DNA of 64,000 nucleotides from Desulfobacterales bacterium (GTDB lineage Bacteria; Desulfobacterota; Desulfobacteria; Desulfobacterales; SURF-7). Within the stretch, counting starts at the first letter, position 1. The number at the start of each line of letters is the position of its first letter. Shown piece by piece: positions 9,194-17,247 of this stretch. The stretch is taken from NCBI GenBank assembly GCA_028277765.1, contig JANQFQ010000056.1, positions 1 through 64,000 on the forward strand. Reading direction: 5' to 3'. Made by a program: the position numbers and the translations under genes. Below the pieces are notes generated by a model. It saw only the letters and a program-made list of their open reading frames with translations. It did not search any database and was not told the origin of the DNA.

Positions 9194-10318
9194 ATGCCAG
9201 AAAATAAGAAAGAAAAAATCAGTATCCAGGAAGAGATAGAACGGAGAATCCTTCACGGTCTGGCCTGTGAATGGGAAAATTCCCTTTGGGTATTAGATCC
9301 AATATATCAACGGAAAATGAAAAAACCGATGTTTAGCTTGAGAAACATGACGAGCAGGTACGGGTTTTGGGATGGACAAAGACGCGAAATCTGTATAAGT
9401 CGGGGCTTAGCCCTTGATTACACGTGGAATGACGTGCGTGATGTCCTCCTCCATGAAACTGCTCACCAACTGGCTGAAGAGGTCCTGAACGCTGGACAAG
9501 AGACCTCTCACGGTAATGTTTTCCGCCGGGCGTGCCGCATGCTCAGAGCAAATCCTGAAGCATCGGGCAGATACAAGCCCCTAACTGAGCGGGTATGTGA
9601 ACAAACAGCTGGGGAAGAAGATAAAATTATGCTGAGGGTGAAAAAACTGCTTGCCCTTTCTGAAAGTGGAAATCATTATGAGGCGGAGGCTGCCATGGCC
9701 AAAGCGTACCATTATATAAAAAAATACAATATCGACCTCCTTTCATTTAATGAAAAAAGGGATTTTATCAGTATTTTTGCTGGCAAACCTGCGCTTCGAC
9801 ATTTTAGGGAAGTATATCATTTGGGGAATTTGCTGAATGATTATTACTTTGTTACCGTTATCTGGGTGTCCGCTTATGTGGTTGAGAAAGAGAAAATGGG
9901 GAGCGTAATGGAGTTGAGTGGCACGAAAAAGAATGTTGAGATAGCATCCTATGTTTATGAATTTGTTAACCATTACATTGATTCAAAGTGGGCGGAGTTT
10001 AATCGTGATGGCAAACTGAACCGTTATCGGAAAACCGATTTTGCCACAGGTATTATCGAGGGTTTCAGGACAAAATTTAAAAAACGGGAAATAGAAGAGA
10101 AGGAAACCTCCAATGGCAGAGAGGTTTTAAAGATAGAAGATCCCATGCTTGTTCAATATATTGATTCCAGGTATCCCCATGTAGCCAGTATGAGCAGGGC
10201 TGTTCCAGATCAGGACGAAAAAGTACTGAAGGAAGGGAGGAAATTCGGCAGGGAAATGGTTATTTCCAAAGGGATCACACAAACAGGGAAACAAACAGGC
10301 CTTATGATTGAGGAGTAA
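9194..10318 (+). CDS. SprT-like metallopeptidase-fold protein with DUF2786 domain
   Basis: Residues about 15-130 form a SprT-like zinc domain with His87-Glu-x-x-His91 (HETAHQ) and a later His in SHGNVFR as the likely third ligand. Residues about 142-182 match the DUF2786 helical module (MLRVKKLLALSES..EAEAAMAKA..YNID), the usual partner of SprT-like domains in bacterial and phage proteins. The remaining 190 residues resemble the region commonly found after DUF2786, rich in charged helices. SprT-type enzymes cleave DNA-protein crosslinks in other organisms; whether this one does is unknown. The ATG at 9194 lacks a good ribosome-binding site, but no better in-frame start is visible. It stands alone, 264 bp before the phosphate-transport operon. 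Confidence 0.82.
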   Translation: MPENKKEKISIQEEIERRILHGLACEWENSLWVLDPIYQRKMKKPMFSLRNMTSRYGFWDGQRREICISRGLALDYTWNDVRDVLLHETAHQLAEEVLNAGQETSHGNVFRRACRMLRANPEASGRYKPLTERVCEQTAGEEDKIMLRVKKLLALSESGNHYEAEAAMAKAYHYIKKYNIDLLSFNEKRDFISIFAGKPALRHFREVYHLGNLLNDYYFVTVIWVSAYVVEKEKMGSVMELSGTKKNVEIASYVYEFVNHYIDSKWAEFNRDGKLNRYRKTDFATGIIEGFRTKFKKREIEEKETSNGREVLKIEDPMLVQYIDSRYPHVASMSRAVPDQDEKVLKEGRKFGREMVISKGITQTGKQTGLMIEE

Positions 10319-10334
10319 CTGTAAAAGTCTAAAC

Positions 10335-10363
10335 TTGACATTACATACAGTGTCAGATTTTAT
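10335..10363 (+). promoter_or_regulatory. Candidate promoter with palindromic spacer upstream of the Na/Pi operon
   Basis: A perfect TTGACA (10335-10340) is followed after 17 bases by TTTTAT (10358-10363), four of six matches to the -10 consensus. The spacer and -35 hold the inverted pair TGACA (10336-10340) and TGTCA (10351-10355), which could be an operator. Transcription from here would include the structured leader at 10479-10547. Confidence 0.35.
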
Positions 10364-10478
10364 TAAAAACTAAGTTTCTAAATAAAGTTTTAAATGAGAT
10401 GTCTGGGTAAAGCTTGTTGCCATAATAACAAAATATGTTTATAATGAATTTAAAAGATTAATATGTTAATTGAAATTC

Positions 10479-10547
10479 AGGAGTAGATATGATGATGTAA
10501 ATTGCGTGCGCCTGTTTTGCCTCACGCATGGTTAATAGCATCATCAT
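10479..10547 (+). promoter_or_regulatory. Structured leader with a minimal ORF (AGGAG, ATG ATG ATG TAA) upstream of the Na/Pi operon
   Basis: ATGATGATG (10489-10497) can pair over nine bases with CATCATCAT (10539-10547); inside lies a second hairpin, TGCGTG (10503-10508) with CACGCA (10523-10528). The 5' arm of the outer stem is itself an open frame: three Met codons and TAA (10489-10500), with AGGAG at 10479-10483 five bases before it. Ribosomes on this start would melt the outer stem. It ends 35 bases before the start at 10583. No known riboswitch family was recognised. The function is inferred: a leader-peptide or translational-coupling switch for the phosphate transporter genes. Confidence 0.4.
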
Positions 10548-10582
10548 TCTATATCCTTTTATAGTAAAAAAATGAGAGCGAA

Positions 10583-10879
10583 ATGGGTGAACGCTTAAAA
10601 ATTAAAACAACACATATCCCTGATGAAAACGGGTTTGATCCAGATAACGTCCTTAAAGAAGCCATGGAGGAACGTGAACGGCTTCTTGAAAAATCTCCAG
10701 ATTTAAGGGGTTTTCAGGAAGAAATTGACAGAAGACTAAGAAATTCAGGCAGCGTTGAAAACCGTATGGCTGTTCTTGGAATAATGAATGAAGCAAGGGT
10801 AGAAAAGGGCCTGAACAAGCTGACATCTTTATTAGGATTGTTGAAAAAAATGAGAGATTTTTTTTCACAGGGAAAGTAA
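10583..10879 (+). CDS. Small helical protein of unknown function, first gene of the Na/Pi cotransporter operon
   Basis: The 98-residue protein is soluble and strongly helical, with charged heptad-like stretches (KEAMEERERLLEKSPDLRGF; later IDRRLRNSG..ENRMAVLGIMNEAR). No catalytic motif, signal or membrane segment is visible and I do not recognise the family with confidence. It ends six bases before the start of the Na/Pi cotransporter gene, so the two are presumably cotranscribed and may be translationally coupled. Its start lies just after the hairpin leader. A role as a small cytoplasmic partner of the PhoU-like domain of the transporter is only a guess from position. Confidence 0.7.
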   Translation: MGERLKIKTTHIPDENGFDPDNVLKEAMEERERLLEKSPDLRGFQEEIDRRLRNSGSVENRMAVLGIMNEARVEKGLNKLTSLLGLLKKMRDFFSQGK

Positions 10880-10885
10880 CTATTT

Positions 10886-12721
10886 ATGCTTTCTTTCTGT
10901 TCTAATAAATATAAGATACTGTTAATCCTTTCATTTATTGCCATTCTGTTTCCCAACCAGCTTTTGGCTGGTTCTGGGAATCCTGATGATATTTCCTGGT
11001 TATTTCTAATTATCGGTCTGCTGGGTGGTTTGGCCCTGTTTCTTTACGGGATCGAAAAGATGAGTGAAGGGATGAAGAAGTCTGCTGGGAACCATATGCG
11101 GTCTCTCCTTGCTGCCCTTACTAAAAACAGGCTGATAGCACTTTTTGCAGGTGCTTTTGTTACGATGGTTATTCAGTCGAGTAGTGCCACAACAGTAATG
11201 CTTGTGAGCTTTGTTCAGGCAGGATTGATGAGTTTTGTTCAGACCCTTGGTGTGATACTTGGCGCGGATATTGGTACAACTGTCACAGCGCAGCTTATTG
11301 CGTTTAAACTGACGGATTACGCTCTGTTGATGGTTGCTATTGGTTTTGCCATGAGGATGTTCGGGCAGAGTACAGATACGCGTAATGCAGGAGAGATCAT
11401 CCTGGGTTTCGGGATTCTGTTTTACGGCATGAAACTGATGAGTGATTCAATGCGGCCCTTAAGGGATTTCCAGGCTGTTATTGATTTAATGAAGGGCTTG
11501 GAACACCCCCTGCCCGGTATCCTGGCCGGGATGCTTTTTACCGCTATTATTCAGAGCAGCAGCGCTTTTACAGGTGTTGTCATTGTTATGGCGCAGCAGG
11601 GACTTATTACACTTGATGCAGGTATACCCCTTATTTTTGGCGGTAATATCGGGACCTGTGTAACAGCCGGTCTGGCCAGTATCGGGACGTCCAGGGAGGC
11701 AAAACGTGTGGCATGTGCTCATGTTATTTTCAAAGTAGCAGGTGTTTTACTGTTCATATTTTGGATTCCCGAGTTTGCTGATCTAATCCGGAATCTTGCC
11801 GTACGGTTTGAATCAGGGATCGCCCGTCAGATAGCAAACGCGCATACTATATTCAATGTGGGGATTGGCCTGGTGTTCCTCCCTTTTACAGGTTTTTTCG
11901 CAACATTAATACTGAAGATAATTCCTGTAAAAGAAGAAAGAAGAGACCAGTTTAAGATGGTTACATTACACCTTGATGAATCATGCCTGTCAACGCCAGC
12001 GCTGGCCATTGACTTGGCGCGTGCTGAAATATCAAGAATGGCGAAGTTGATTCACAGGATGATGCGGGCGATTATTATTCCTTTCATGTCAGATGAGCAA
12101 TGGATAGACAAGGAAAAGGTCGGTCCTGTGGAGGCCGAACTTCTTGTACAGGAGATTCCGAGGAAGGATGAGTTTTTTCCCAAGCTCAGCCTGATGGAAG
12201 GTATTGATATGCGTGAGGAGAAGATCGATTTCCTTGAAGAAAAGATAAAGGACTATCTTATCCGTGTATCAAGGAGGGAACTGTCAGATGATCAGACGGT
12301 GGAAATATACGGCATGATGTCGATTATTGCAGACCTGGAAAGTGTTTCAGATATTATTCACAGAAACATGGTGCCACTTGTGGCAAAAAAGGAGGCGCTG
12401 GATAAAGACTTTTCGCTTGAGGGGAAGGAAGAACTGATGATTTACCATGAAAAGGTATGCTCCCAGATACGTCTGCTGGAGCAGGCGTTTGCTGAAATGG
12501 ACCTCATAAAAGCGAAACAGATAATGGAAACAGAACGGATATATCTGGACCTTGAACTCCAGTATAGAGTAAAACACCTTGAGCGGATCCTCCATGAGCA
12601 TGAAGAAGCTATTAAAACCCATGAAGTGCACGTGGAATTGATGGATCTTATGAAGCAGATTGTTGTTTATTCATCTAATATCGCTAAAATATTCCATGAC
12701 GCCTGCGTACCAGGAAAATAG
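10886..12721 (+). CDS. Na+/phosphate cotransporter with C-terminal PhoU-like domain
   Basis: The 611-residue protein begins with a signal-like hydrophobic segment, then about eight to ten membrane helices up to residue 350. It carries the two inverted hallmark motifs of the PNaS family: QSSSATT at Gln97 and QSSSAFT at Gln223, each followed by a Gly-rich GADIGTT or GGNIGTC motif that shapes the sodium and phosphate site. The last 230 residues are a helical PhoU-like region (EISRMAKLIHRMMR..; DLESVSDIIHRNM..), usual in bacterial NptA-type proteins and thought to regulate transport. It should import inorganic phosphate across the inner membrane driven by sodium. It is the second gene of a two-gene unit and no pst or pho genes are near. 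Confidence 0.93.
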   Translation: MLSFCSNKYKILLILSFIAILFPNQLLAGSGNPDDISWLFLIIGLLGGLALFLYGIEKMSEGMKKSAGNHMRSLLAALTKNRLIALFAGAFVTMVIQSSSATTVMLVSFVQAGLMSFVQTLGVILGADIGTTVTAQLIAFKLTDYALLMVAIGFAMRMFGQSTDTRNAGEIILGFGILFYGMKLMSDSMRPLRDFQAVIDLMKGLEHPLPGILAGMLFTAIIQSSSAFTGVVIVMAQQGLITLDAGIPLIFGGNIGTCVTAGLASIGTSREAKRVACAHVIFKVAGVLLFIFWIPEFADLIRNLAVRFESGIARQIANAHTIFNVGIGLVFLPFTGFFATLILKIIPVKEERRDQFKMVTLHLDESCLSTPALAIDLARAEISRMAKLIHRMMRAIIIPFMSDEQWIDKEKVGPVEAELLVQEIPRKDEFFPKLSLMEGIDMREEKIDFLEEKIKDYLIRVSRRELSDDQTVEIYGMMSIIADLESVSDIIHRNMVPLVAKKEALDKDFSLEGKEELMIYHEKVCSQIRLLEQAFAEMDLIKAKQIMETERIYLDLELQYRVKHLERILHEHEEAIKTHEVHVELMDLMKQIVVYSSNIAKIFHDACVPGK

Positions 12722-12814
12722 TTTGGTTACGGTTTTTTATAAGTACTGTTGACGGATGCTGATTTGTATTTTATATTCGCTTCAACATGGATAAAACATC
12801 AGGAAAAGGGAAAG

Positions 12815-13405
12815 ATGAATTCAAACACCAAGGATGATCCGGGTGATGTTTTTTCACTTACAGCTGAGATGTCCGACAACTTCACCTTAACCCTTGAGAA
12901 TGCTTGTAAAATTTCTGAATTGATACCGGAAAATACCAAGGGAGATGCTGCCGCCAGATTTTCACCCTGGCTGGACTGGGATCTCCCTTTTGCAGAGGTG
13001 GAACCAGAAAATTCACTGGAGGCATCAATAGGAATAGATACGATCGCTGAACTGAATGCAGCGTATCAGATTTTAAACACACATAAGAATGCCGCCGAAC
13101 CCAGATATGACAGGGTAATCGTTGCTGATCTGGAGCCAAACCCATACTGGAACATGACTTCTGACAAGCTGCTTATGTCTAGGGTAAAGTTTTGGGCAGT
13201 TGTCATCAATGAGGCTGGAGCAGACCGTTTTCCGGATTGTACGATGACGGTCAGGCTATACAGCGGCAAATACCAGGTGATAAATCATCACTACCAGTTG
13301 GCGGCTTTGCGATTGCTTCAGATCAAAGCAGTGACCGTCTCAATTATTTATTTGACAGACTTACAAATGGAAAGAAGCCTAAGGCTTGAGAGGACTATCA
13401 ATTAA
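12815..13405 (+). CDS. Unknown protein with a ParB/sulfiredoxin-fold-like C-terminal half
   Basis: The ATG at 12815 is preferred because AGGAAAAGGG stands just upstream; the frame is open further 5' but without a ribosome-binding site. The 196-residue protein has a disordered N-terminal third. From about residue 103 it follows the ParB-type pattern: VIVADLEPNPYW (strand, then Leu-x-Pro-Asn-Pro), a helix, a short strand with sugar-like RLYSGKYQVI, then NHHYQLAALRLLQIKAVTVSII, which parallels the GHHRLAALRxxG..VPV segment. The Gly and Arg of the GHHR phosphate-binding motif are replaced (Asn and Tyr), so CTP or nucleic acid handling is doubtful. It sits between two ion transporters and is not linked to parA. 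Fold assignment is by eye. Confidence 0.6.
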   Translation: MNSNTKDDPGDVFSLTAEMSDNFTLTLENACKISELIPENTKGDAAARFSPWLDWDLPFAEVEPENSLEASIGIDTIAELNAAYQILNTHKNAAEPRYDRVIVADLEPNPYWNMTSDKLLMSRVKFWAVVINEAGADRFPDCTMTVRLYSGKYQVINHHYQLAALRLLQIKAVTVSIIYLTDLQMERSLRLERTIN

Positions 13406-13580
13406 GAGTATGTATTTACTCCGTTTAAGCCTGGCCAGCGGCAAATTATGCAGCAGAAGCCGGTACTGATGAAAGACGTTCACCTTATGCCATCATCATC
13501 AGGTTAAGGGCTGAGTGTACCCGTCAATTATCTGTTTTTGTAATAATCAATAAAATCTGTAAACGGTTTTTTATAATAAC

Positions 13581-14654
13581 ATGGTATCACTTTATTTTAT
13601 ACTCATCATTGTTTCATGTCTCTGGATCATGAAAGCATGTGCTCCGTTTGAAGAAAGCGCTAACTTTCTGGGAAGGAACATGACAGCTGGCATAAAGGGC
13701 GCGACTGTAAATGCAGTCGCCAGTTCAACACCGGAACTGATTACGACCCTGTTTTTTCTTTTTATGTTTCAAGACAGTGCAGGCCTGTCATCCGGCATAG
13801 CGACAATAGCCGGTTCAGCGATTTTCAACGCCATGGTCATCCTGTCTGGTTTTATATTTGCCGCACTACTTTTAAGAAAAAAGAAACATGTGGTGCTGAC
13901 AAAACAGGCTGTTATCAGGGATGGTCTCTTCTTTGTTCTTTCAGAACTTATACTTATTTACATACTCTCTTTAACACAACTCACCTTCTGGCATGGTGTG
14001 TTTCTTGTAGCGATTTATTTTGTATATGTTATTTATATGTATTGGCAGAACAGGACAATACCTCATGAGGCTAAGAAAAATGATATTTCAAATGTTGCGG
14101 AGAATAAACAGTCCTGGCTGATCAATTTTTTTAACTTTGATTACAGGAACATGCTGCACAGGAATCGCGAGTTTACAACCAAAACAGCTTCAGCAGCACT
14201 GCTGCTGTCTGTTGTGCATATTACGATTGCGTGTTTTCTCCTGGCTGAATCAGTCATCAAGATTGCTGACTATTTTGAGGTAAACACGTTTTTTGTTGCG
14301 ATCATCATGGCCGCGGTGGGCACATCCATACCTGACATGGTCATATCTATTAAAGACGCGATGAATGATAATTACGATGATGCGGCTTCAAACGCCATTG
14401 GTTCGAATATCTTTGATGTATGCATTTGCATAGGCTTTCCGGTTCTTTTGTACAGCAGTATGTATGGGCCAATAGAGATAATGGGCGGTATCAACATGCC
14501 TGAGCTTCCGTATATTGTTCTGGCAGTTACCCTGCTTGTGACTGTATTACTGATTTTTCCGGAAAAAAAAGGATATTTTACAGCATGGGTGCTTATCCTG
14601 GGATATATTATCACAGCTTCATATGTTTGGTGCAGAGGGATGGGGATGGGGTAG
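13581..14654 (+). CDS. Sodium/calcium exchanger family (CaCA) membrane protein
   Basis: The 357-residue protein is hydrophobic throughout with about ten membrane helices. It has both alpha-repeats of the CaCA family: KGATVNAVASSTPELITT with Glu52 and AAVGTSIPDMVISIKDAM with Asp252, the acidic residues that bind the cation, and the second repeat ends with the expected SNAIGSNIFD motif. Length fits the bacterial YrbG group. It should exchange calcium or another cation for sodium or protons at the inner membrane. The second acidic residue is Asp rather than Glu, which occurs in some subgroups and may alter cation preference. A 175 bp gap separates it from the ParB-like gene, and its stop lies five bases from the end of the convergent PilZ gene. 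Confidence 0.92.
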   Translation: MVSLYFILIIVSCLWIMKACAPFEESANFLGRNMTAGIKGATVNAVASSTPELITTLFFLFMFQDSAGLSSGIATIAGSAIFNAMVILSGFIFAALLLRKKKHVVLTKQAVIRDGLFFVLSELILIYILSLTQLTFWHGVFLVAIYFVYVIYMYWQNRTIPHEAKKNDISNVAENKQSWLINFFNFDYRNMLHRNREFTTKTASAALLLSVVHITIACFLLAESVIKIADYFEVNTFFVAIIMAAVGTSIPDMVISIKDAMNDNYDDAASNAIGSNIFDVCICIGFPVLLYSSMYGPIEIMGGINMPELPYIVLAVTLLVTVLLIFPEKKGYFTAWVLILGYIITASYVWCRGMGMG

Positions 14655-14659
14655 ATTAA

Positions 14660-15067
14660 CTATCCGGTCTGTTTCAGACTTTTTTCAAACTCAACCCCAA
14701 TTCCGGAAGAGGTTATTCTAACGACTTTTCCCTGAACCTTGATATACCGTTCTTCATTTGTAAAAGGTATCGCCATGCTGAGTTTTTGACCGATTTCAAA
14801 GGTTTCGGTGGTTTCAATGAATACCCCGCCGATGCTGATGTCCCGCACGTATTCTTCACCAAAACTATCCCCTGATGTGTACATCGCAGTAATTTTGCAG
14901 GGTCTTCTTTCATGTTTACGCAGTTCAATCCCTTTTTGCTCTTCTTCATCTTCCAGTTCCTTTAAAAGGGCCTTTTTTCTCTCTTCGGAAAGATTGCGTA
15001 TGATATCAATAAGGCGTTGTGTAATATCTTTTTTATTTTCTTTTGTTGGCCTGTTTGAATGATCCAT
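14660..15067 (-). CDS. PilZ-domain protein
   Basis: The 135-residue protein has a charged helical N-terminus (residues 10-48) and a C-terminal PilZ barrel. Both cyclic-di-GMP motifs are intact: RKHERR at 50-55 (RxxxR) and DISIGG at 76-81 (D/NxSxxG). It therefore probably binds cyclic-di-GMP and relays the signal by protein contact. No GGDEF or EAL gene is present in the window. AGGAAG precedes the start. It faces the cation exchanger tail to tail and is separated by about 180 bp from the next minus-strand gene, so it is likely monocistronic. Confidence 0.92.
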   Translation of the reverse strand: MDHSNRPTKENKKDITQRLIDIIRNLSEERKKALLKELEDEEEQKGIELRKHERRPCKITAMYTSGDSFGEEYVRDISIGGVFIETTETFEIGQKLSMAIPFTNEERYIKVQGKVVRITSSGIGVEFEKSLKQTG

Positions 15068-15248
15068 GATAAAACCGCTTCCTGCAGTTGTATAAATAAG
15101 AATTGGTTATAATAGACTAATCAATTTTATTAATTTGTCAAGAAGATAACGTTTTTATTAAATATGGAGTTTATTCAGCTTGTAAAAGACCTTGCAGAGG
15201 AAACAATATCTGTTTTGTTTCAGGTTTTGATATGAGGATGTTTCAAGA

Positions 15249-15692
15249 CTATGGAATCAGCAGTTTGAAGCCAGTACGGGAATCAAAAACCCTTTTTCCT
15301 GTACTGCCGATAAGTTCAAACATAATAATTTCAAGTATTTGCCATGTTTTAACCCCGCTCCTGACACATCCCGTTACAGTCTTCGCTTTTCTGCCACATG
15401 CCGCGTGCATGTGAAGGACAGGCATGCCATTGTCGTCAGGAAAGATGGTTCCTGTTCCAGCGACTTCATATACATCATCTAACATATGTTCCATGGGTGT
15501 AACCGGTTCTTCTCGCCCTTGCTCCGGCCCGACTACAAGTCTACTTCCTTTATCAGCTCCCCCGATAATGATCAAGGCAGCCGCAGTTATCGATTTTTCT
15601 CTTGCAAACCGTTCAATCTCTTCATGAATGATATCGCCGTCTTCAAGACGTATAACAAACGTTCGCCCCTGGCGGGCTTCAGAGTATTTCAT
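15249..15692 (-). CDS. DUF296/PPC-domain protein
   Basis: The 147-residue protein matches the PPC (DUF296) fold over its whole length: RTFVIRLEDGDIIHEEIERFA at the start, then ITAAALIIIGGAD, a central GTGTIF strand, HMHAACG and the Thr/Gly-rich C-terminal strand. The pair of histidines in HMHAACG corresponds to the metal-site histidines of bacterial and archaeal members. Bacterial single-domain PPC proteins form trimers and their function is not established; the plant relatives bind AT-rich DNA. Its start overlaps the stop of the radical SAM gene by 14 bp and has AGGAG upstream, so the two are one operon. Confidence 0.9.
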   Translation of the reverse strand: MKYSEARQGRTFVIRLEDGDIIHEEIERFAREKSITAAALIIIGGADKGSRLVVGPEQGREEPVTPMEHMLDDVYEVAGTGTIFPDDNGMPVLHMHAACGRKAKTVTGCVRSGVKTWQILEIIMFELIGSTGKRVFDSRTGFKLLIP

Positions 15693-16821
15693 TTTCCTGC
15701 TCCTTATTTAATAGTTTTACCGCAGTATCCTTGAGCATTTGTGAGAAAGACATCTTATATTGTTTATGAAATTCTTCAAGTTTTTTAATTGAGGCTGCTT
15801 TTTTTTCAGGGGAGGCGTTCATCGCCTTGAATACAGGGCACTCAGTACAGGGAATATCTTCCCGAGGTTTTTCCCTGCCGAGGAGCATCTGTTTCGCGTA
15901 TTGATATTTTTCTCCAAACAAGCATTTTTCAAGTCCCAGCTCAAAGACGTTGCCATAATCACTGAATTTATTCATGCAGCATCCGAGGAGTTTGCCGTCC
16001 CAGTTGATCTGGGGGACTGCCCAAAGCTGTCCGCATGAAGTAAGGTTATATGCCTCTTCATGGATCTCCTCGAAATTACTTAACGATGATGCCTTGACTT
16101 CAGCTTTATTTCTTACAGGTTCACTGCTTTTTATTGGTGCGTATTCTGGATTCAGGTTTAGTCTTACCACAAAGTCCATTTTCAGGGAGGCAGCCATCTT
16201 TTTTGCCTTATCAATCTCATGTTCGTTATGACTGAAAGGGATCATCTGCCACACCAGTATCGGCAGGTGTGAATGGTAATTCTCCTTGAATTCATTGATT
16301 TTTTTTATGTTTTCGATGGCCTGGTTAAAGCTGCCGCCCTGCCTGTATATGCTGTATGTGTTACTGCTGGCGCCGTCTATTGATACGCTGAGGACTCTAA
16401 ACCGGTATTTAACAAGGTTTTCAAGGGTGCTTTCCTTTACCGTATTCAAGTTAACGCCGTTAAAGGCTTCAAGGGTGATATTTTTTTTAAAAGCATATTC
16501 AATGATTCTGTCAATGTCAGGATTCAAGAATATTTCACCGTTGTTTGATATTTCAATATTGCTGAAGTTCGGGTATGTATCGACAAATTCCTTAAAATTA
16601 TCAAATGTCAGATACCCCTTCCCAAAAATACCCAGATCTCCTGATGCTTGTATACAGCAGGGACAATTGAGCTGGCAGAGAGTAGACGTCTCTATCCTGA
16701 TCCAGTCACCAACAATACCCTTACGGAAATATACCAAGAGATTATTTTTCAGGATATGGTATGTGTTGGAAAAACCTTGTCTTTTTATTCCAATAAGCAG
16801 ATTTTTTATGGTAGGGATCAT
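15679..16821 (-). CDS. Radical SAM protein with SPASM-type C-terminal cysteines
   Basis: The 380-residue protein has the radical SAM cluster motif Cys49-x3-Cys53-x2-Cys56 (CQLNCPCC), followed by the partial TIM barrel with EISNNGE and SVSIDGAS strands. The C-terminal part has LTSCGQL, GCCMN, KCLFGE and CTECP, the cysteine pattern of a SPASM or twitch auxiliary cluster domain. Such enzymes often modify peptides or serve cofactor pathways, and similar proteins act on sugars or lipids. No precursor peptide gene was seen nearby, so the substrate is open. It is followed by the overlapping DUF296 gene. The start region lies against a dispersed repeat and has no clear ribosome-binding site. Confidence 0.9.
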   Translation of the reverse strand: MIPTIKNLLIGIKRQGFSNTYHILKNNLLVYFRKGIVGDWIRIETSTLCQLNCPCCIQASGDLGIFGKGYLTFDNFKEFVDTYPNFSNIEISNNGEIFLNPDIDRIIEYAFKKNITLEAFNGVNLNTVKESTLENLVKYRFRVLSVSIDGASSNTYSIYRQGGSFNQAIENIKKINEFKENYHSHLPILVWQMIPFSHNEHEIDKAKKMAASLKMDFVVRLNLNPEYAPIKSSEPVRNKAEVKASSLSNFEEIHEEAYNLTSCGQLWAVPQINWDGKLLGCCMNKFSDYGNVFELGLEKCLFGEKYQYAKQMLLGREKPREDIPCTECPVFKAMNASPEKKAASIKKLEEFHKQYKMSFSQMLKDTAVKLLNKEQENEIL

Positions 16822-16824
16822 GAT

Positions 16825-17160
16825 AAGTGCCTAAAGTGAGCTAAAGTGTCTAAAGTTAATGTGTCGCTCCGCTCTGCCAGTTTTCAGGTTTTCATCTAGT
16901 ATCCCCGCTAAAAAGAAGCGGGATCTACGCTTCGCTACGACCAGCCATCTAGTATCTAGAAATAAGTGCCTTAAGTTGTGGTATCGCTCCGCTTTGCCAG
17001 TTTTTTTAAAAATCGTGGTCGTGATCGTGGTCAGCGACCAGAGGGAGCGGTGGTCGTGGTCGAAAATGGTGGGCACAGCCCACCCTACAATGTACTAAAG
17101 TTACAAGTGCTTAAAATTGATGTATCGCTTCGCTCTGCTGTTTTTAAATATTTTAAACAG
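16825..17160. repeat. Dispersed intergenic repeat cluster 1
   Basis: Fills the 426 bp gap between the radical SAM start and the acyl-CoA dehydrogenase stop. Three plus-orientation copies of module A (AAGTGCCTAAAGT.., then ATCGCTTCGCTCTGCCAG, then a T-run) begin near 16825, 16963 and 17104. Between them lie the CCCGCT/AGCGGG hairpin module (16900-16925), the GTGGTCGTGGTC module with GCGACCAGAGGGAGCGG (17020-17060), and the palindrome GGTGGGCACAGCCCACC (17069-17085). No gene is seen. Confidence 0.85.
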
Positions 17161-17247
17161 GAATAACTGGATTTCAGCTCAGCTCCAGCATAGCTGGAGG
17201 GTTGCGTTTTTTTATCCTGTTCATCCTTTTATCCTGTCAATAATTTT

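Noticed and set aside
9025-9207. 60-codon frame before the SprT-like gene
   Set aside because: No family pattern or ribosome-binding site; ends inside the SprT-like gene in another frame.
13406-13580. Possible RNA gene between the ParB-like and exchanger genes
   Set aside because: No stable stem, terminator or promoter visible in the 175 bp.
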